The notes under the pieces: model-generated
What the model saw: the letters and a program-made list of their open reading frames with translations, nothing else
The model's database searches: none
What the model was told of the DNA's origin: nothing
From: Petunia secreta
Taxonomy: Eukaryota; Streptophyta; Magnoliopsida; Solanales; Solanaceae
Direction: 5' to 3'
Length of the DNA stretch: 64,000 nt
NCBI GenBank assembly: GCA_029990175.1
Contig: JARKIP010000038.1
Location: 27,349,501-27,413,500, forward strand
Shown here: positions 10,458-21,961 of the stretch, one piece after another
How the letters are laid out: each line of letters begins with the position of its first letter
Position numbering within the stretch: position 1 is the first letter of the stretch
Position numbers and translations under genes: made by a program

Positions 10458-13400
10458 TTCTCCCCTTCTTGAGAAAAAATTCGATCACGAATTCGTTTGA
10501 TCATCAATCTCAAAAGGGGACAAGTCGCAAACATTGAATTTATTGTGCACTTGACAGTCACTAGGCAAATCAATCTTGTAGGCATTGTCATTGAGGCGCT
10601 CAAACACTTGAAAAGGGTCATAACCTCTTGGCATCAACTTGCTTATTCTCCTGTTGGAAAATCCCTCTTTTCGAAAGTGGACCCAAACCCAATTTCCCGG
10701 CTAAAAGATCATCTTCTTCCGCCCCTTGTTGTCTTTCTTAGAGAACTCTTGATTCTTTTTCTCAAGTTGCTTCCTCACATGTTCATGAAGCTTCTTCATT
10801 TCTTTAGCCCTTGTTTTTGCATCTAAGCTTACAATCACATCTTGAGATAAAGGGTGAGATCAAAGGAGGTTAGGGGGTTAAAACCATATTTAACTTCAAA
10901 AGGAGTCATACAAGTAGAAGTATGCATGGTTTTATTATATGCAAATTCAATCAAAGGTAAATGTTCTACCCAAGATTCAAGTTTTCCTTTAACCAATGCC
11001 CTAAGCATGGTTCCCAAGTTCTATTAGCAACCTCGGTTTGGCCATCGGTATGGGGATGACAAGAAGTAGAAAACAATAATTTAGTGTCAAGCCTTCCCCA
11101 CTAGTCCTTCCTAAAGTGGCTAAGGAATTTGGAATTCCTATTACTAACAACTAATTTTTTTAGGTACTCCATGCAATCAAATCACATACTCAACAAAAAA
11201 TTAGCAACATGGGATGCATAATCACTTTTGTTACAAGGAATAAAATGTGCCATTTTGGAAAATCTATCAACTACCACAAGGATGCTATCTTTTCCTCTTT
11301 TGGTCCTAGGCAAACCAAGTACAAAATCCATGTAAATGTCAAGCCAAGGACCCAAGAGGTGGGAAGAGGTGAGTACAAACCATGTGAAAGTAATTTCGAC
11401 TTCGCTTGTTTGCTCTTCAAACATTTGTCACACAGCCTTGCAACATCCACATTTATCCTAGGTCAATAAATTAATCCTTGAGGATCTAAATAGCCTTTCT
11501 AATTCTAAAATGCCCCATCAAACCTCCATCATGAGCCTCCGTTACAAACAACACCCTCCAAGAAGAGTTATGCACACAAAACTTGCCATTTCTAAACAAA
11601 AAGTACTCCTCAAATTTTTGAAATCTCTTCTTCTCTCTGTCTTCATTTTGCTCCTCCTCACCACACAATCTAGTGATCCTCTTTCCCCTTTCTTCTAACT
11701 CACAAGTATCATAGAGCTCTCTAAAATGCGGATTACTAGCATACATCGGCCCTTTCATACTTTCAAAACCCATGAGCTTGGACCCCAAAGTATTCAACAA
11801 TACATGCCTTCTTGATGGAAGCACAAACTTCCTAGACAAAACATCCACCACCATATTTTCTGTCCCCTTTTTGTAATGGATGACATGAGAAAATGTTTCA
11901 AGGAATTCCACCCACTTAGCATGCCTCACATTCACCTTCTCTTGGGATTTGAGATGATTCAAGGATTGATGGTTGGTTTTAATGACAAACTCCTTTGAAC
12001 AAAGATAGTGTTGCCAATATGCTAATGCTCTCAGTAAAGTATACAACTCCTTATCATAGGTGGAGTACTTGGTGGTGGCCTCTTTAAGCTTCTCACTAGA
12101 ATAGGCAATGGGTTTTTGATCTTGCATCAACCCGGCTCCAATTCCCACTCCACTTGCAGCACGCTCAGCTTTAAAGATTTTATCAAAATTAGAAAATTGA
12201 AGAAGAAGTGTAGAACTAAGCACTTCTTTCAATTTCACAAAAGTTTCTTCTTGTTCTTTTCCCCACACAAATGACTTATCCTTCCTTGTCACTTCGTTCA
12301 ATGGTGCAGCTACGTTAGTAAATCCCCTCACAAACCTCCTATAAAAGCTAGTCAACCATGGAAACTTCTCACATTACCAATGCTTTTAGGAGTGGGCCAA
12401 TTCTTAATGTCATCCATTTTATTCTCATGAACTTTCACACCATTTGCACTTACCACAAAGCCAAGAAATAAAAATTTATCAACACAAAAGGAGCACTTCT
12501 TCAAGTTAGAAAATAATTGTTCATTTCTCACGACATCAAACACTTGTTTCAAATGATTAATATGTTCATCAAGGGATTTTCTATAGATAAGAATGTCATC
12601 AAAGTACATTACATCAAATTTCCAAATGAAAGGTTTAAGCATATGATTCATCAACCTCATAAAGGTTGAAGAAGCATTGGTTAAGCCAAAAGGCAGGAAA
12701 ACCCATTCATAGAAATCAAAGTTGGTCTTGAAGGCCTTCTTCTACTCATCACCTGGTTTCATTCGGATTTGGTAGTAACCTCTCCTCAAATCAATCTTGG
12801 AAAACACACAAGATCCACATGATTCATCAAGCATATCATCTAATCTAGGAATAGGATGACGATATTTTACCGTTATCTTGTTAATGATTCTACAATCCAC
12901 GCACATGCGCCAAGTCCCATCTTTCTTTGGCACTAGAATGACCGGGACTACGCATGGGCTCAAGCTTTCTTTCACAAATCCTCTTTCAAGCAATTCCTCC
13001 ACTTGTCTTTGAAGTTCTTCAGTGGCTTTCAGATTGCTTCTATTGGCGGCCTTGTTGGGCAATTGTGAACCCGGAACAAGGTCAATTTGATGCTCAATGC
13101 CTCTTAGTGGTGGCAACCCACTAGGCAACTCCTCGGGAAAGATGTCTTCATAACTTTGCAAAAGAAAAGACATAGAACTAGGCAAAGAAGAGGTTAGTTC
13201 ATTGGTAAGCAAACCATGATGCATGGAGAGGATCAAAGGCATCCCCTCCTTTAATTCATCCCAACATGACAAAAGCATACTCGCTCTTTTGTGTGTTGTC
13301 TCCCACTCTTTTACTCCCTTCAACTCCCTTTGTCTTTTCTTTCTCTATTTTTTCCTTCAATTCCCTCATCTTCCTATACCCTTCACTCACTTGAGCCGGA

Positions 13401-13760
13401 GTCAATGGCTTAAGTATATACATTTGCCCCTTTAACTCCAACGCATACTTGTTAGTTTTGCCATTATGCTTTGCCAAACGATCATATTGCCAAGGTCTAC
13501 CAAGCAAAATGTGGCAAGCTTGCATCGGAACTACATCAAAAAATATCTCTTCTTGGCAGTTTCCAACCTTGAATTTGAGCAAAGCTTGCTTGGTCACCTT
13601 CAATTTCCCACATTCATTCAATCATTGTAGCTTATAGGATTGTTAACGTTTCCTAGTGGGAAGCTTGAGTTGTTCAATCAAAGAAGAACTTGCTACATTA
13701 ACATAACTCCCACTATCAATAGCAAGAGAACGAAAAGCACCTTGGATCCTACAATGAGTA
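10200..13760 (-). pseudogene. Gypsy pol remnant: protease, RT, RNase H, integrase
   Basis: Read on the minus strand from about 13760. The protease active site is LAIDSGSYVNVAS near 13700 and the later protease motif is HILLGRPWQYDR. Reverse transcriptase (13323-12352) shows VPKKDGTWRMCVD, FSKIDLRRGYYQIRM and the catalytic YFDDILIY. RNase H (12355-11486) keeps YSTYDKELYTLLRAL, and the finger region has EAHDGGLMGHF. Integrase (11424-10835) shows MDFVLGLPRTKRGKDS and LPLIEFAYNKTMH. The tail (10621-10202) includes ATRIMTRAFAKSQVKKL and crosses into the LTR. At least six frame breaks separate these blocks, so it is a pseudogene. Confidence 0.85.
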
Positions 13761-13798
13761 TGAAACAAATTCTCTCTTTGATCCAAGTCCTCATTTAC

Positions 13799-15060
13799 TT
13801 ACATCCCCATTATCCTCTTTACAACAAGAGAAGCAATGTTTTCACCTTCAAGATTCTGGCCATCTTCTCCTCCCCTTTTAAAGTCATTTTCACAAGGAAA
13901 ATCACCATCTATCTCCTCTCCATCACTATCATCCGTCTTATAACCACCATTTCCCAAAGCAAGAATGGCTCTTTGATATCCCTTATAACATGGACTCAGC
14001 CGTTGCATTTACAACATTGAATGTAAGACAAGCTTTTGGGTTTAGCTTTGTTACCTCCCACTTTTGGTTCTTCCTTAGGCTTGGCTTTGTCAAATTGGCT
14101 CTTGAATTCTAGGCTCGGTTCTTTTGCTTTGTCCCATTGTGAATAAATCTTCATATTGTTTCTTCTTTTGTTCCAATTGGAAGTGGTGCCCTTGGACTTG
14201 TAAGACTTGTCCACCTTGAGCCACTTCTCCACCTTAAGCGCCGCTTGAAAAACATCATACAAGGTTTCAAAAGTGTGTAATTCCATTGGAAAAGAGATGT
14301 CTCTATTCAATCACCCAAAAAACCTTGGAATAAGGAGTCGGTCCCCATCATGAATGTTAGCCCTTATACTTGTCATTTCAAACTCATCAAAGTATTCTGG
14401 GACCCCTTTGCTTCCTTGCCTTAAGTTGTAGAACTTCTTGAGCAACTCTTCATCATAGTTCTTGGGTAGAAATAGATCTTCCAGCATTGCCTCAATGCTA
14501 TCCACCCACCATCCGCAAGTATTCTATGGATTTCCCTTTGCCTATGCTTGAATTCCCACCAAGTAGAAGCATAGCCTTCAAATTGAGTAATGGCATACTG
14601 GACCTTTGTACTTTCTTGCACATTGGTGGTTTGGAAAATTCTCTCCATTTTGACAACCAACTCAAGATACTCTTCGGGATCACTACCTCTTTGGAAAGAT
14701 GAAAGATTGATCTTGATGGTATTCAATCCTCTATCTTCTTCATAATGTCTCCAATTTTCCCCTTGACCACCATAGTCATAGTGGTTCTCTTCATGGAATA
14801 CTCTCCCTTGATAACCTTTCCTAAATCGACCACCACAGCCCATATGACCTCCTTGTTGTGTTCCCGTCGGATAGTAGTATTGCTCATCATCATCAAATGA
14901 ATGATAGGACCGTTCATCATGTTAACGACCAACTTGTTGGCGTGTCATACCTTTATGCCTTGGAGGGTCATACCTTGGAGGGTCATGCCTTGAGGATCAT
15001 GCTTTAGAGGATCATGCCTTGGAGAATCACAAGGAGGGTCCTTTGCTCGCGGATTAACAT
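13799..15060 (-). pseudogene. Gypsy gag remnant
   Basis: Minus-strand frames between 14932 and 13799 give the capsid-like segment DPEEYLELVVKMERIF...TQFEGYASTWWE, then YFDEFEMTSIRANIHDGD and a basic stretch ending IQCCKCNG, the start of a degraded zinc knuckle. The pieces lie in three frames with a stop near 14311. The upstream part holds a short 5-residue repeat (HDPPR-like) matching the 15-bp DNA repeat at 14957-15030. Confidence 0.75.
14957..15030. repeat. Tandem repeat of about 15 bp x 5 in gag
   Basis: The unit CCTTGGAGGGTCATG recurs five times with 14- to 15-bp spacing. On the minus strand it encodes H/Y-D-P-P/L-R/K. A one-base loss in the third unit shifts the frame. Confidence 0.75.
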
Positions 15061-16410
15061 TAGTAGAGTAGGTATCTTGGGCAATCAAATAAGAATAGCA
15101 GCCACTAACACGAGAGAGTCTACTTAGACCATCATCCCACGCCCCACGTTTGGAGGTGTCTCCACTACTTGCTTTCCCATTTCTTGGAGCCTAGACTTAT
15201 GAGATAGGTCCTCAACTGTATCCTTGAGCCCATTGAACTCATCATATAATCCATCTAAGCCCATTGAACTCATCATATAATCCATCCACTCGAGCCACTA
15301 TCGCTTGAAACATGGTTTTTGATTCCATGTTCATTTGACCTTCTCTTTGTGACATGGTACCTACAAACAATCAAATCAAACAACATTGGTAGAAAAGGTC
15401 CTCACCAATGCACTCCCTAAGTGTTTACACTTGTTTGAGTGCGCACAATTCACTAGTGTTTACACTCAATGATTGGCCTTTGCTCACTCAAATGCTCTCA
15501 CTACACTTGCCTTTTACCTCTCTTGAAAAAACTCAAGTTGCTCTTCCCACTTAATTCCATTCTTCAACAATCGAATCAATCCAATTCGGGGTAGGTGGAG
15601 TTGTTGTATAAAAAAAAACAGACAATAAAACCTAACATACATGAATTTAGAAAGTCAACGAAGTTGAAAAGAGAAAAGCTTGAATCGAATTAGCACGAAA
15701 AGACGTTGGAATTGGATGAAATTTTGTGTGTGATCTACTAACTTACTTTATTTGATGATGAGGATGGAGTTCAGGTGATTTGAAAATGTTTAAAGGTTGT
15801 TCTGAGCAATCTATAAAGAAAAATATTTTCCAGGAAATTAACAGACTTGCGCGATCGCATAGGTACAATCGCGATCGCGATGAAGAAGTTAATAGCTTTG
15901 CGCGATCGCGTGAAGAGAGTTCGCGATCACGAAGAACAATCAGGCAACAGGTCTGCGCTATCGCGTCTGAGTGCGCGCAATTGCGTAGGCTTCTGGTTTT
16001 TATGCAGAACCCATTTTTCTGGAAATTTTCTTCAGTTGAACCTTCACAAATCAGTTTGTTTTTGTTCCAAATTTGAAATATAAGCTCCTTGTAATTCCGC
16101 TAACAAACCCCAATGATCAAGTCTTTAAAAACAATATCCAAATTGAAAAACCCCCAATTTACTTGTTCAAAATCTTGAAGAACCCTTGATTTTGAATCTT
16201 TAAATTGAAGCCTCAAACATTGTTTGTTGTTCGATTTTTTCCAAATACAGCTTCTAGTATCAACAATCAACAACTTTCAACAAAAAATTCATCCAAAGAA
16301 ACCCTAAATCTATGACTCAATTTTTGGATATTTTGATTTTTTTTATTTTATAAAATTAGATTTGATAAATCAAATCCTAGACAATGTTTATAAGAACAAA
16401 TACTAATCCA
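15060..16410 (-). other. Leader between gag and 5' LTR, with GCGATCGC cluster
   Basis: No gene is seen between the gag remnant and the primer site. At 15845-15990 the palindrome GCGATCGC or a close form recurs at least five times in otherwise AT-rich DNA. The same word recurs in the LTRs of this element (16875-16965 and, partly mutated, 10215-10300). The plus-strand open frames over it are artefacts of this repeat. Confidence 0.6.
15229..15290. repeat. 31-bp tandem duplication
   Basis: CCCATTGAACTCATCATATA and the bases after it occur at 15229 and again at 15260 with almost no change. It looks like a recent slippage or unequal-exchange duplication. Confidence 0.9.
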
Positions 16411-16423
16411 AGCTCTGATACCA
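16411..16423 (-). promoter_or_regulatory. Primer-binding site (initiator Met tRNA)
   Basis: Minus strand reads TGGTATCAGAGCT, an exact match to the common plant tRNA-Met primer site, two bases from the LTR end ...TTCATATCA. Confidence 0.9.
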
Positions 16424-16425
16424 AA

Positions 16426-17118
16426 TGATATGAATCTAAACAACATGAAATTGAACTGACAAGAAAACAAGAAAAAGAGAAAGAAAGACACAATTTGATT
16501 GAAGTTGGAAAATGAAATAAATTACGAGGTGAAGCCTAATCACCCCCTTAAAAAATCAAACAAAAAGAACCTACACTAATTAACCATCAATTGAATTGAA
16601 ATTTAATTGCAAGTCAAGGAAATCAGAGTGCTTAAGCAACAAGCTTTAGCCAAATTTTTACAATTCATCAACAATCAATAAAATCTAATCCGAGATAATG
16701 AGCTTAAGGAAGCTTAAATACAAAATTGATATTTAAACCAAAAATAGAGACTGGACGTTTTCACAGCGGTATCATGTCTTCAGTGGCACGATCGCACATG
16801 GAAACTAGAGCTTCGCGAATGCAGCCTAAGTCGTGCGTTTGCGAAGAACATTTCTCTCAGCCATTTTCTGTCTCCTTCGCGATCGCGTCTAAGCCCTCGC
16901 GATCGCGATGAACAACTTCTGGCTCCTGCGCAATTGTGTCATATCCTTCGCGATCGCGATGAACAAACTCTGATTCAGAAATAGCGAGCTTGCAAACTGG
17001 TCCTGCATCAGCCAATATCTACCCAACAGCTCCAGTTTTGAGAACATGTCCTGCAGCTCTTGAAACTCCTTCAGTTGGATCCTTGTAAAGGGTCTAGTCA
17101 TTATCCGAGTTGGATTAA
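16426..17118 (-). repeat. 5' LTR of the minus-strand element, about 690 bp
   Basis: The inner end (CA on the minus strand at 16426) sits next to the primer site. The outer end is placed near 17118 from alignment with the 3' copy and is less certain because the last 20 bp match only about 15 of 21. It holds several GCGATCGC palindromes. Confidence 0.8.
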
Positions 17119-18315
17119 GTTCAGCTTGAGTTTATTGTTCTATCTCAATTCCTCGAGGTAAATATAGAGGAAATACTTGAACCAGTAATTACATAACTTT
17201 TGTTGTAGAAACTTTATCTAAATAAAAATAAATAAATTAAAAAAAACTTAATAAACCGAGAAAATTGAACAAACCGAGATTGAGCAAACCGACTTCATTT
17301 TAGTTTGATTTAGTTTATAAATTTGAAAAACCAACACAATTGGTTGGTTTGATAAATGGGAAAATTGAACCAAACCACCCTATATTCACCCCTGGTGATA
17401 TACCAATGTAGAGAAGCAGCTAATCCTTCCTATATACCGAAAAAATTAAAATACAAGTCCTAATGAGGTAATTTTATGAGATATAGAGGATATTTAAAAT
17501 AAGAATAATTACTAAACAACCATTCAACTCCATCTCCTTACTTTTCAATAGCCTTTACTTCTTATAGCCAATATACAAAAAAACTTGATACACAATATGT
17601 ACAATTAATATAATAATGTAAACAAACAGTCTCTTCACGTATACACAGTGTTTACAACCAATTTTACAATGTATAAAATCAGATTTATCAGTTATATACA
17701 ATATATACACTCATTTTTTCAATTATATGCAATGTAAAGACATTTTAATGGAATAAATTGTGTATACTTCCATCCATCCAAAAACAAAAAATCAAAAAAA
17801 AAAAAAAAAAAAAAAAGAAGAGGAAAAAGGCCCGACAGAGGAGCAATTCTGGCCGCCAACTCTAGAGCGCTGCTGCAGCAGTTCTGTTGCAACAAATTTG
17901 CAGCACGAAAAAACAACAGATGGAACAGCGAGGCAGCGATTGCCATAGCTCCGACGAAGCAGCAGAACTGCAGGTTCAAATCACAGTGAAGGATCAGTGG
18001 TGGAGGAGTGTGCAAAATTCATCATTAGTAAGCGCCGACACGGCACACGGGGGTGGTAGGCAGTGGCACCCGGAGGGAAGCTGACGATAGTCGGAGGAAA
18101 GGCGACGGTGGCCGAAAGGAAAAGGCGAGGGTGGTGGTAAAAGAGAAGGGACGAAGAAAAAACCACAAATCCTAAAAAGGGAGTGCTACGTCGTATGTTT
18201 GTTTAAAGATATTTTAAAAATACAATAGGCTAAATATATTGCTTGACTTTTCATCCTCCTTCTGTTACTTTCACTTTAAAATACAAATCTTAGTTGTTTA
18301 CAAATTTTACAAGAT
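17119..18315. other. Intergenic DNA with a 23-A run
   Basis: No gene is supported. A run of 23 A lies at 17794-17816, followed by a locally GC-richer stretch to about 18170. A retroposon tail is possible, but I see no flanking duplication and no LINE or SINE motif. Confidence 0.45.
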
Positions 18316-18899
18316 TGTATTGGATGAAAAATCACCGAGGTCTCGAGCAAGGGGGCTCGAGACTTGATAAGAGCCTACTTTACGAGGCGAACCCACGAAA
18401 GGAAGCGACATGAATCTCCGCCTCGGGAAGCCATCTCGGGGAATTAGGAAAACCAAGTTCGAAACATCAAGTTTGGAAAGATCATCACAACAACATGGTC
18501 CCCGAGCAAGTATAACGCCTCGCAAAATGAGGCCTGGTCTTTTATAATCGTCGACCATTGCTCTGGCATTTATGGAGGAGATCATGAGATGATCATGATC
18601 AAATATGGACTAATGACCATAAAAGCATAGTTATTATGGCTATAACGTTATTCTTTGTCTTGATTATAAATAGGACTCATTTGTAATCAAGCAGGGCATC
18701 CATATATACAATACTTTACTTATACTTCTTACACTTTGTCTCGTCTATCAATTGGCTTTTTCTTTTCCTCGTTATATTTTAAAGCACTCATATCGTTTAA
18801 ATCTGATCCTAGCCTAAGCACGACTTTGATACAAGTAAATTATCAATAAAACTCAAAACAAATTCGATTTGTTTTCCTATCCCGATTTAGGCCAACACA
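18316..18899 (+). repeat. Element A 5' LTR, 584 bp
   Basis: Matches 24883-25465 throughout with scattered substitutions. A TATAAATAG promoter box lies near 18665. It ends GATTTAGGCCAACACA just before the primer site. Confidence 0.9.
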
Positions 18900-18900
18900 A

Positions 18901-18920
18901 ATTGGCGTCGTTTGTGGGGA
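18901..18920 (+). promoter_or_regulatory. Element A primer-binding site
   Basis: ATTGGCGTCGTTTGTGGGGA follows the LTR at once and matches the equivalent sites of elements B, C, D and E (consensus TTGGCGCCGTCTGTGGGGA). I do not assign the tRNA. Confidence 0.8.
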
Positions 18921-18972
18921 TCTGATAATAATGCTTGTTCCAAAGTCCGTAACTTCGACCTTTGCCTAACGA

Positions 18973-21345
18973 ATGGCTGACATCATCGATGACAATATTT
19001 CTACCCAAATACCCGACCAAACAATAGGAGCCACCGAAACCAATGGAGGGGTCCGAATCCTTCCAACTGGCTTGACACCACCTGTTAGCCCCATTGCAAC
19101 AAATAACACCACTCCGTTGGTAGGACTGACACCACCAAGTGGATCTACTCCTCCAATAGGCCCAACACCTCCCGTAGGAGAATTTTTAGCCGATCCAACC
19201 TCCTCAAATTCTAGTGATCCACTCAAACAGTTTATGGTGAACTCATTGCAACAGATGTGAGAACAAGCAGCCGCTCAAGCAGCAGCACATGCTCAATTTA
19301 ATGAACAATTTCGATGCTCCTTGCAGGCTCTCGCTGGGAGTGGAAGGGTCCCTCCCAGCCTCGGCGATACTCCCTTCGTGATGTTTAGTGGAGGAAATCC
19401 CAACGCTATTCCCGTAGGCACCAATATGGGAATTTTTTCAAATGGGATCACGTCTGGGGGCTTGGGGACTACATTCCTCGCAATATCTCAAACAACCGTC
19501 GCATCCGACATTGAGAAGTGGAAGAAAGAAATCAAGGCCAGCATAGAAAAATGGCTCAAAAATGTGCCAGGGGTCAGAGAACCTCAACGTGTGCTGGACA
19601 TTGAGAGATGTCGTCAGCTGCCCTTCAAGCCCGAAGCTGCTCCAGCACCCGTCCCAAAACATTTCAAACTGTAGATTTTTATGAAGTATGATGGAACAAC
19701 AGACCTAGTTGACTACATAACTGAGTATATGGCTATGGTCAAAAGTAATGATATGACCCCAATTGAGAAGGAATCCATGTTCTTGAAGAAATTCGCCGAC
19801 ACTTTGGAGAAAGGAGCGCTACTTTGGTCCATGCTCCTTCCATTCGAATCCATCTCTAGTTTTGACGAACTGGCAGACATGTTCATCAAAGTTCACACTG
19901 GGGCCCAGAAAACCCTCAAGAGGAGGGAGGACATCTTTGATGTCAAACAAGGATATCTCGAGCCGATCAAAGACTTTCTTGAACGCTTTCAGGCTAAAAG
20001 AATAGATCTGTCAAAAATGGATGACAGTTTGGCAGTCATGGCATTTGAAAAGAATCTCAAGGTGAGTAATTCTGAGGCCGCGGGTGAATTAAAGAAAGAG
20101 CTCCAGCAATGGCAAGCTCGAACTTAGGATGAATTGCATGATCAGGCCACGACAAAGATTAGGCTCGAGGAAGGAGAGTGGAGAAGGACAGGTCGGGGCC
20201 ATTCCCACCGAGGTCGATCTGAGTCCTCTCGACGCGCCGATGCGCCCGGAGGGAACTCGAAGAATCATTATAAACCATACAATAGAGCTTAAAAGCAACA
20301 CGTAAGTCAACGCCTCGGGGGACATTAGCATGTGAGCCAACGTCTTGGAGGAAAGTCTGGCTTGTCCTCCCATAAAAAGTCCTCGGGTCCATCTTTGGTA
20401 TCCAAGGAGAAGGACTTGCCTCGGATTTTCGAGTATAATTTTAGCATATTGACCACCGAGCTGGTAAATGCGATCAAAAGGATGACCGATCAAGGTGTAA
20501 GGTTTCCCAAAGACATGAGAATGCCCCCGAGCAAGTGAGATCAAACTCAACATTGCGAATTTCACATGGATTATGTACACGCAACTGAGGATTGTAAAGC
20601 ATTGGGTCTCGAGGTGGCCCATCTACTCAAGAATGGAGAGTTAGCTGAATATCTAACTGATAAAGGAAAGCATAACTACACAAAGAACAGGAGATAGGAA
20701 CAACCGCCTTGAACGCAGTCACCGAAAAGGGTAGTGAATGTCATCACTGGAGGCTCCGAGGTAAATGAGATAAACTTTGCTGCTGGAAATAAAATTGCAA
20801 AATCATCAAATACTACGGAGAAAAGAGTAAGAGTTGGTGGGTTAGGTAAAGAGATGGTATTCAGCAAAGAATATTGTGATGGAATGATGTTTCCCCACCA
20901 TGACGCGCTAGTGATCATATTTAGGATCAATGACTGCGATGTCAAACAAGCTCTAATTGATCCTGGCAGCTCGGTAAACATCATCAACTATGGAGCAATC
21001 AAGAAGATGTCGTTGAAGGAACTTGTCGTCCCAAAGGCAACCATATTAATAGGTTTTAATAATTTCATCAAGAAAACCTTGGGAGAGATAATCCTCACAA
21101 CAACCGCAGAAGAGGTGGACAAGGAAACCACTTTCCAAGTGATGGCCGAGGACATGGCCTACAACATCATTCTTGGAAGACCTTGGATCCACGAAATGGA
21201 AGCTGTACCATCGACCCTGCATCAGGTAATCAAATTCCCAACCCCGTGGGGAGTAAGAGCAATCCGAGGAGAGCAGCGAATAGTGCAAGAATGTTATTCG
21301 ATTGCAAGGAAGAGTACAGTCGCCCTGATCGGGCCAAGCAAATGA
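18973..21345 (+). pseudogene. Element A gag-protease, one frame with 8 stops
   Basis: Gag would form the capsid and bind element RNA; protease would process it. From the ATG at 18973 the same frame runs 2,373 bases with no frameshift. It has a Pro/Thr-rich N-terminus (GLTPPSGSTPPIGPTPPVG), a capsid-like region (YDGTTDLVDYITEYMAMVKS), a C-x2-H-x4-H-x4-C knuckle (CEFHMDYVHATEDC) and a protease with ALIDPGSSVNII and IILGRPWIHEME. Internal stops fall at 19258, 19672, 20125, 20290, 20326, 20536, 20695 and 20710. All fit C-to-T or G-to-A changes of CGA, CAG, CAA or TGG. The frame ends in TGA at 21343. Confidence 0.9.
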
Positions 21346-21961
21346 TATGGTTGACTTGACAAGACCCATCGTCCGTTTTTCCTAACAAAAACGAGACCTA
21401 GTAATCAAGCCTTATCTCATGCACTTGATCACTAGGGGAGGGGGAGAAGGGGCAAATGGGAACTTGCCAAATCAATCGATTGTTTGAAGTGAAAGTTTTT
21501 CTTTTTGTTTAAATAAACGAAGACTCAACAACCGGGGACTCCACCAGGCAAGACCCTCGGGGAACGAGTAGTCACCTCACTGAACGCTACCCTTGGGAAC
21601 TCGCTCAATAAGTTCATATTTTGATCATCTACCTTTTCTGTCCAAGTCCTGTTATGGCCAGGCACTTATTGTAATAAAGGCTCGCAGATGCACCTTATAA
21701 ATAGAATAAACTTTGATTCAACATCCTTTTATTGTCATTTGATATGCATAGCCAATTATAAATTAAGCCTCTGGCTAGAGGGCAGGACGTTGCCCTAAGC
21801 TAGCTCAAACTAAGAAAAATACTAAAAGACTTTCAAGCAAATTAAATATTCTCGAAAAGAGAATTTCCATTAAGAAAAAGGCTCAAAGGCCAAAGCATCT
21901 ACAAAGCAAGCGGCCCAAAGGCCTCAACAAAATGTCAACAAAAAGAAATAACAATACTATT
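21346..21961 (+). other. Element A spacer where pol is expected
   Basis: The 616 bases between the gag-protease stop and the end of the antisense gene hold no reverse transcriptase, RNase H or integrase motif. The segment has CCGGGGACTC and the expression 'ctcgctcaataagttc', reminiscent of the post-pol spacer of element C (CCGGGGACTGACGCC at about 48553). The pol unit therefore seems to be missing as a block. Confidence 0.65.

Larger units (their letters stand above)
10069..17118 (-). mobile_element. Minus-strand Ty3/gypsy element, CRM-like, decayed
   Basis: Terminal repeats at 10069-10457 and 16426-17118 flank gag, protease, reverse transcriptase, RNase H and integrase remains read on the minus strand, with a tRNA-Met primer site at 16411-16423. 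The 3' LTR copy is shortened: the match to the 5' LTR stops near 10069. The pol frame appears to run into the 3' LTR, as described for CRM chromoviruses. Clade placement is an inference from that overlap and from the pol tail. Many frameshifts and stops make it inactive. Confidence 0.85.

Noticed and set aside
17719..18166. Small genes around the 23-A run
   Set aside because: Frames on both strands are low complexity and overlap. No retroposon flanking duplication is visible.
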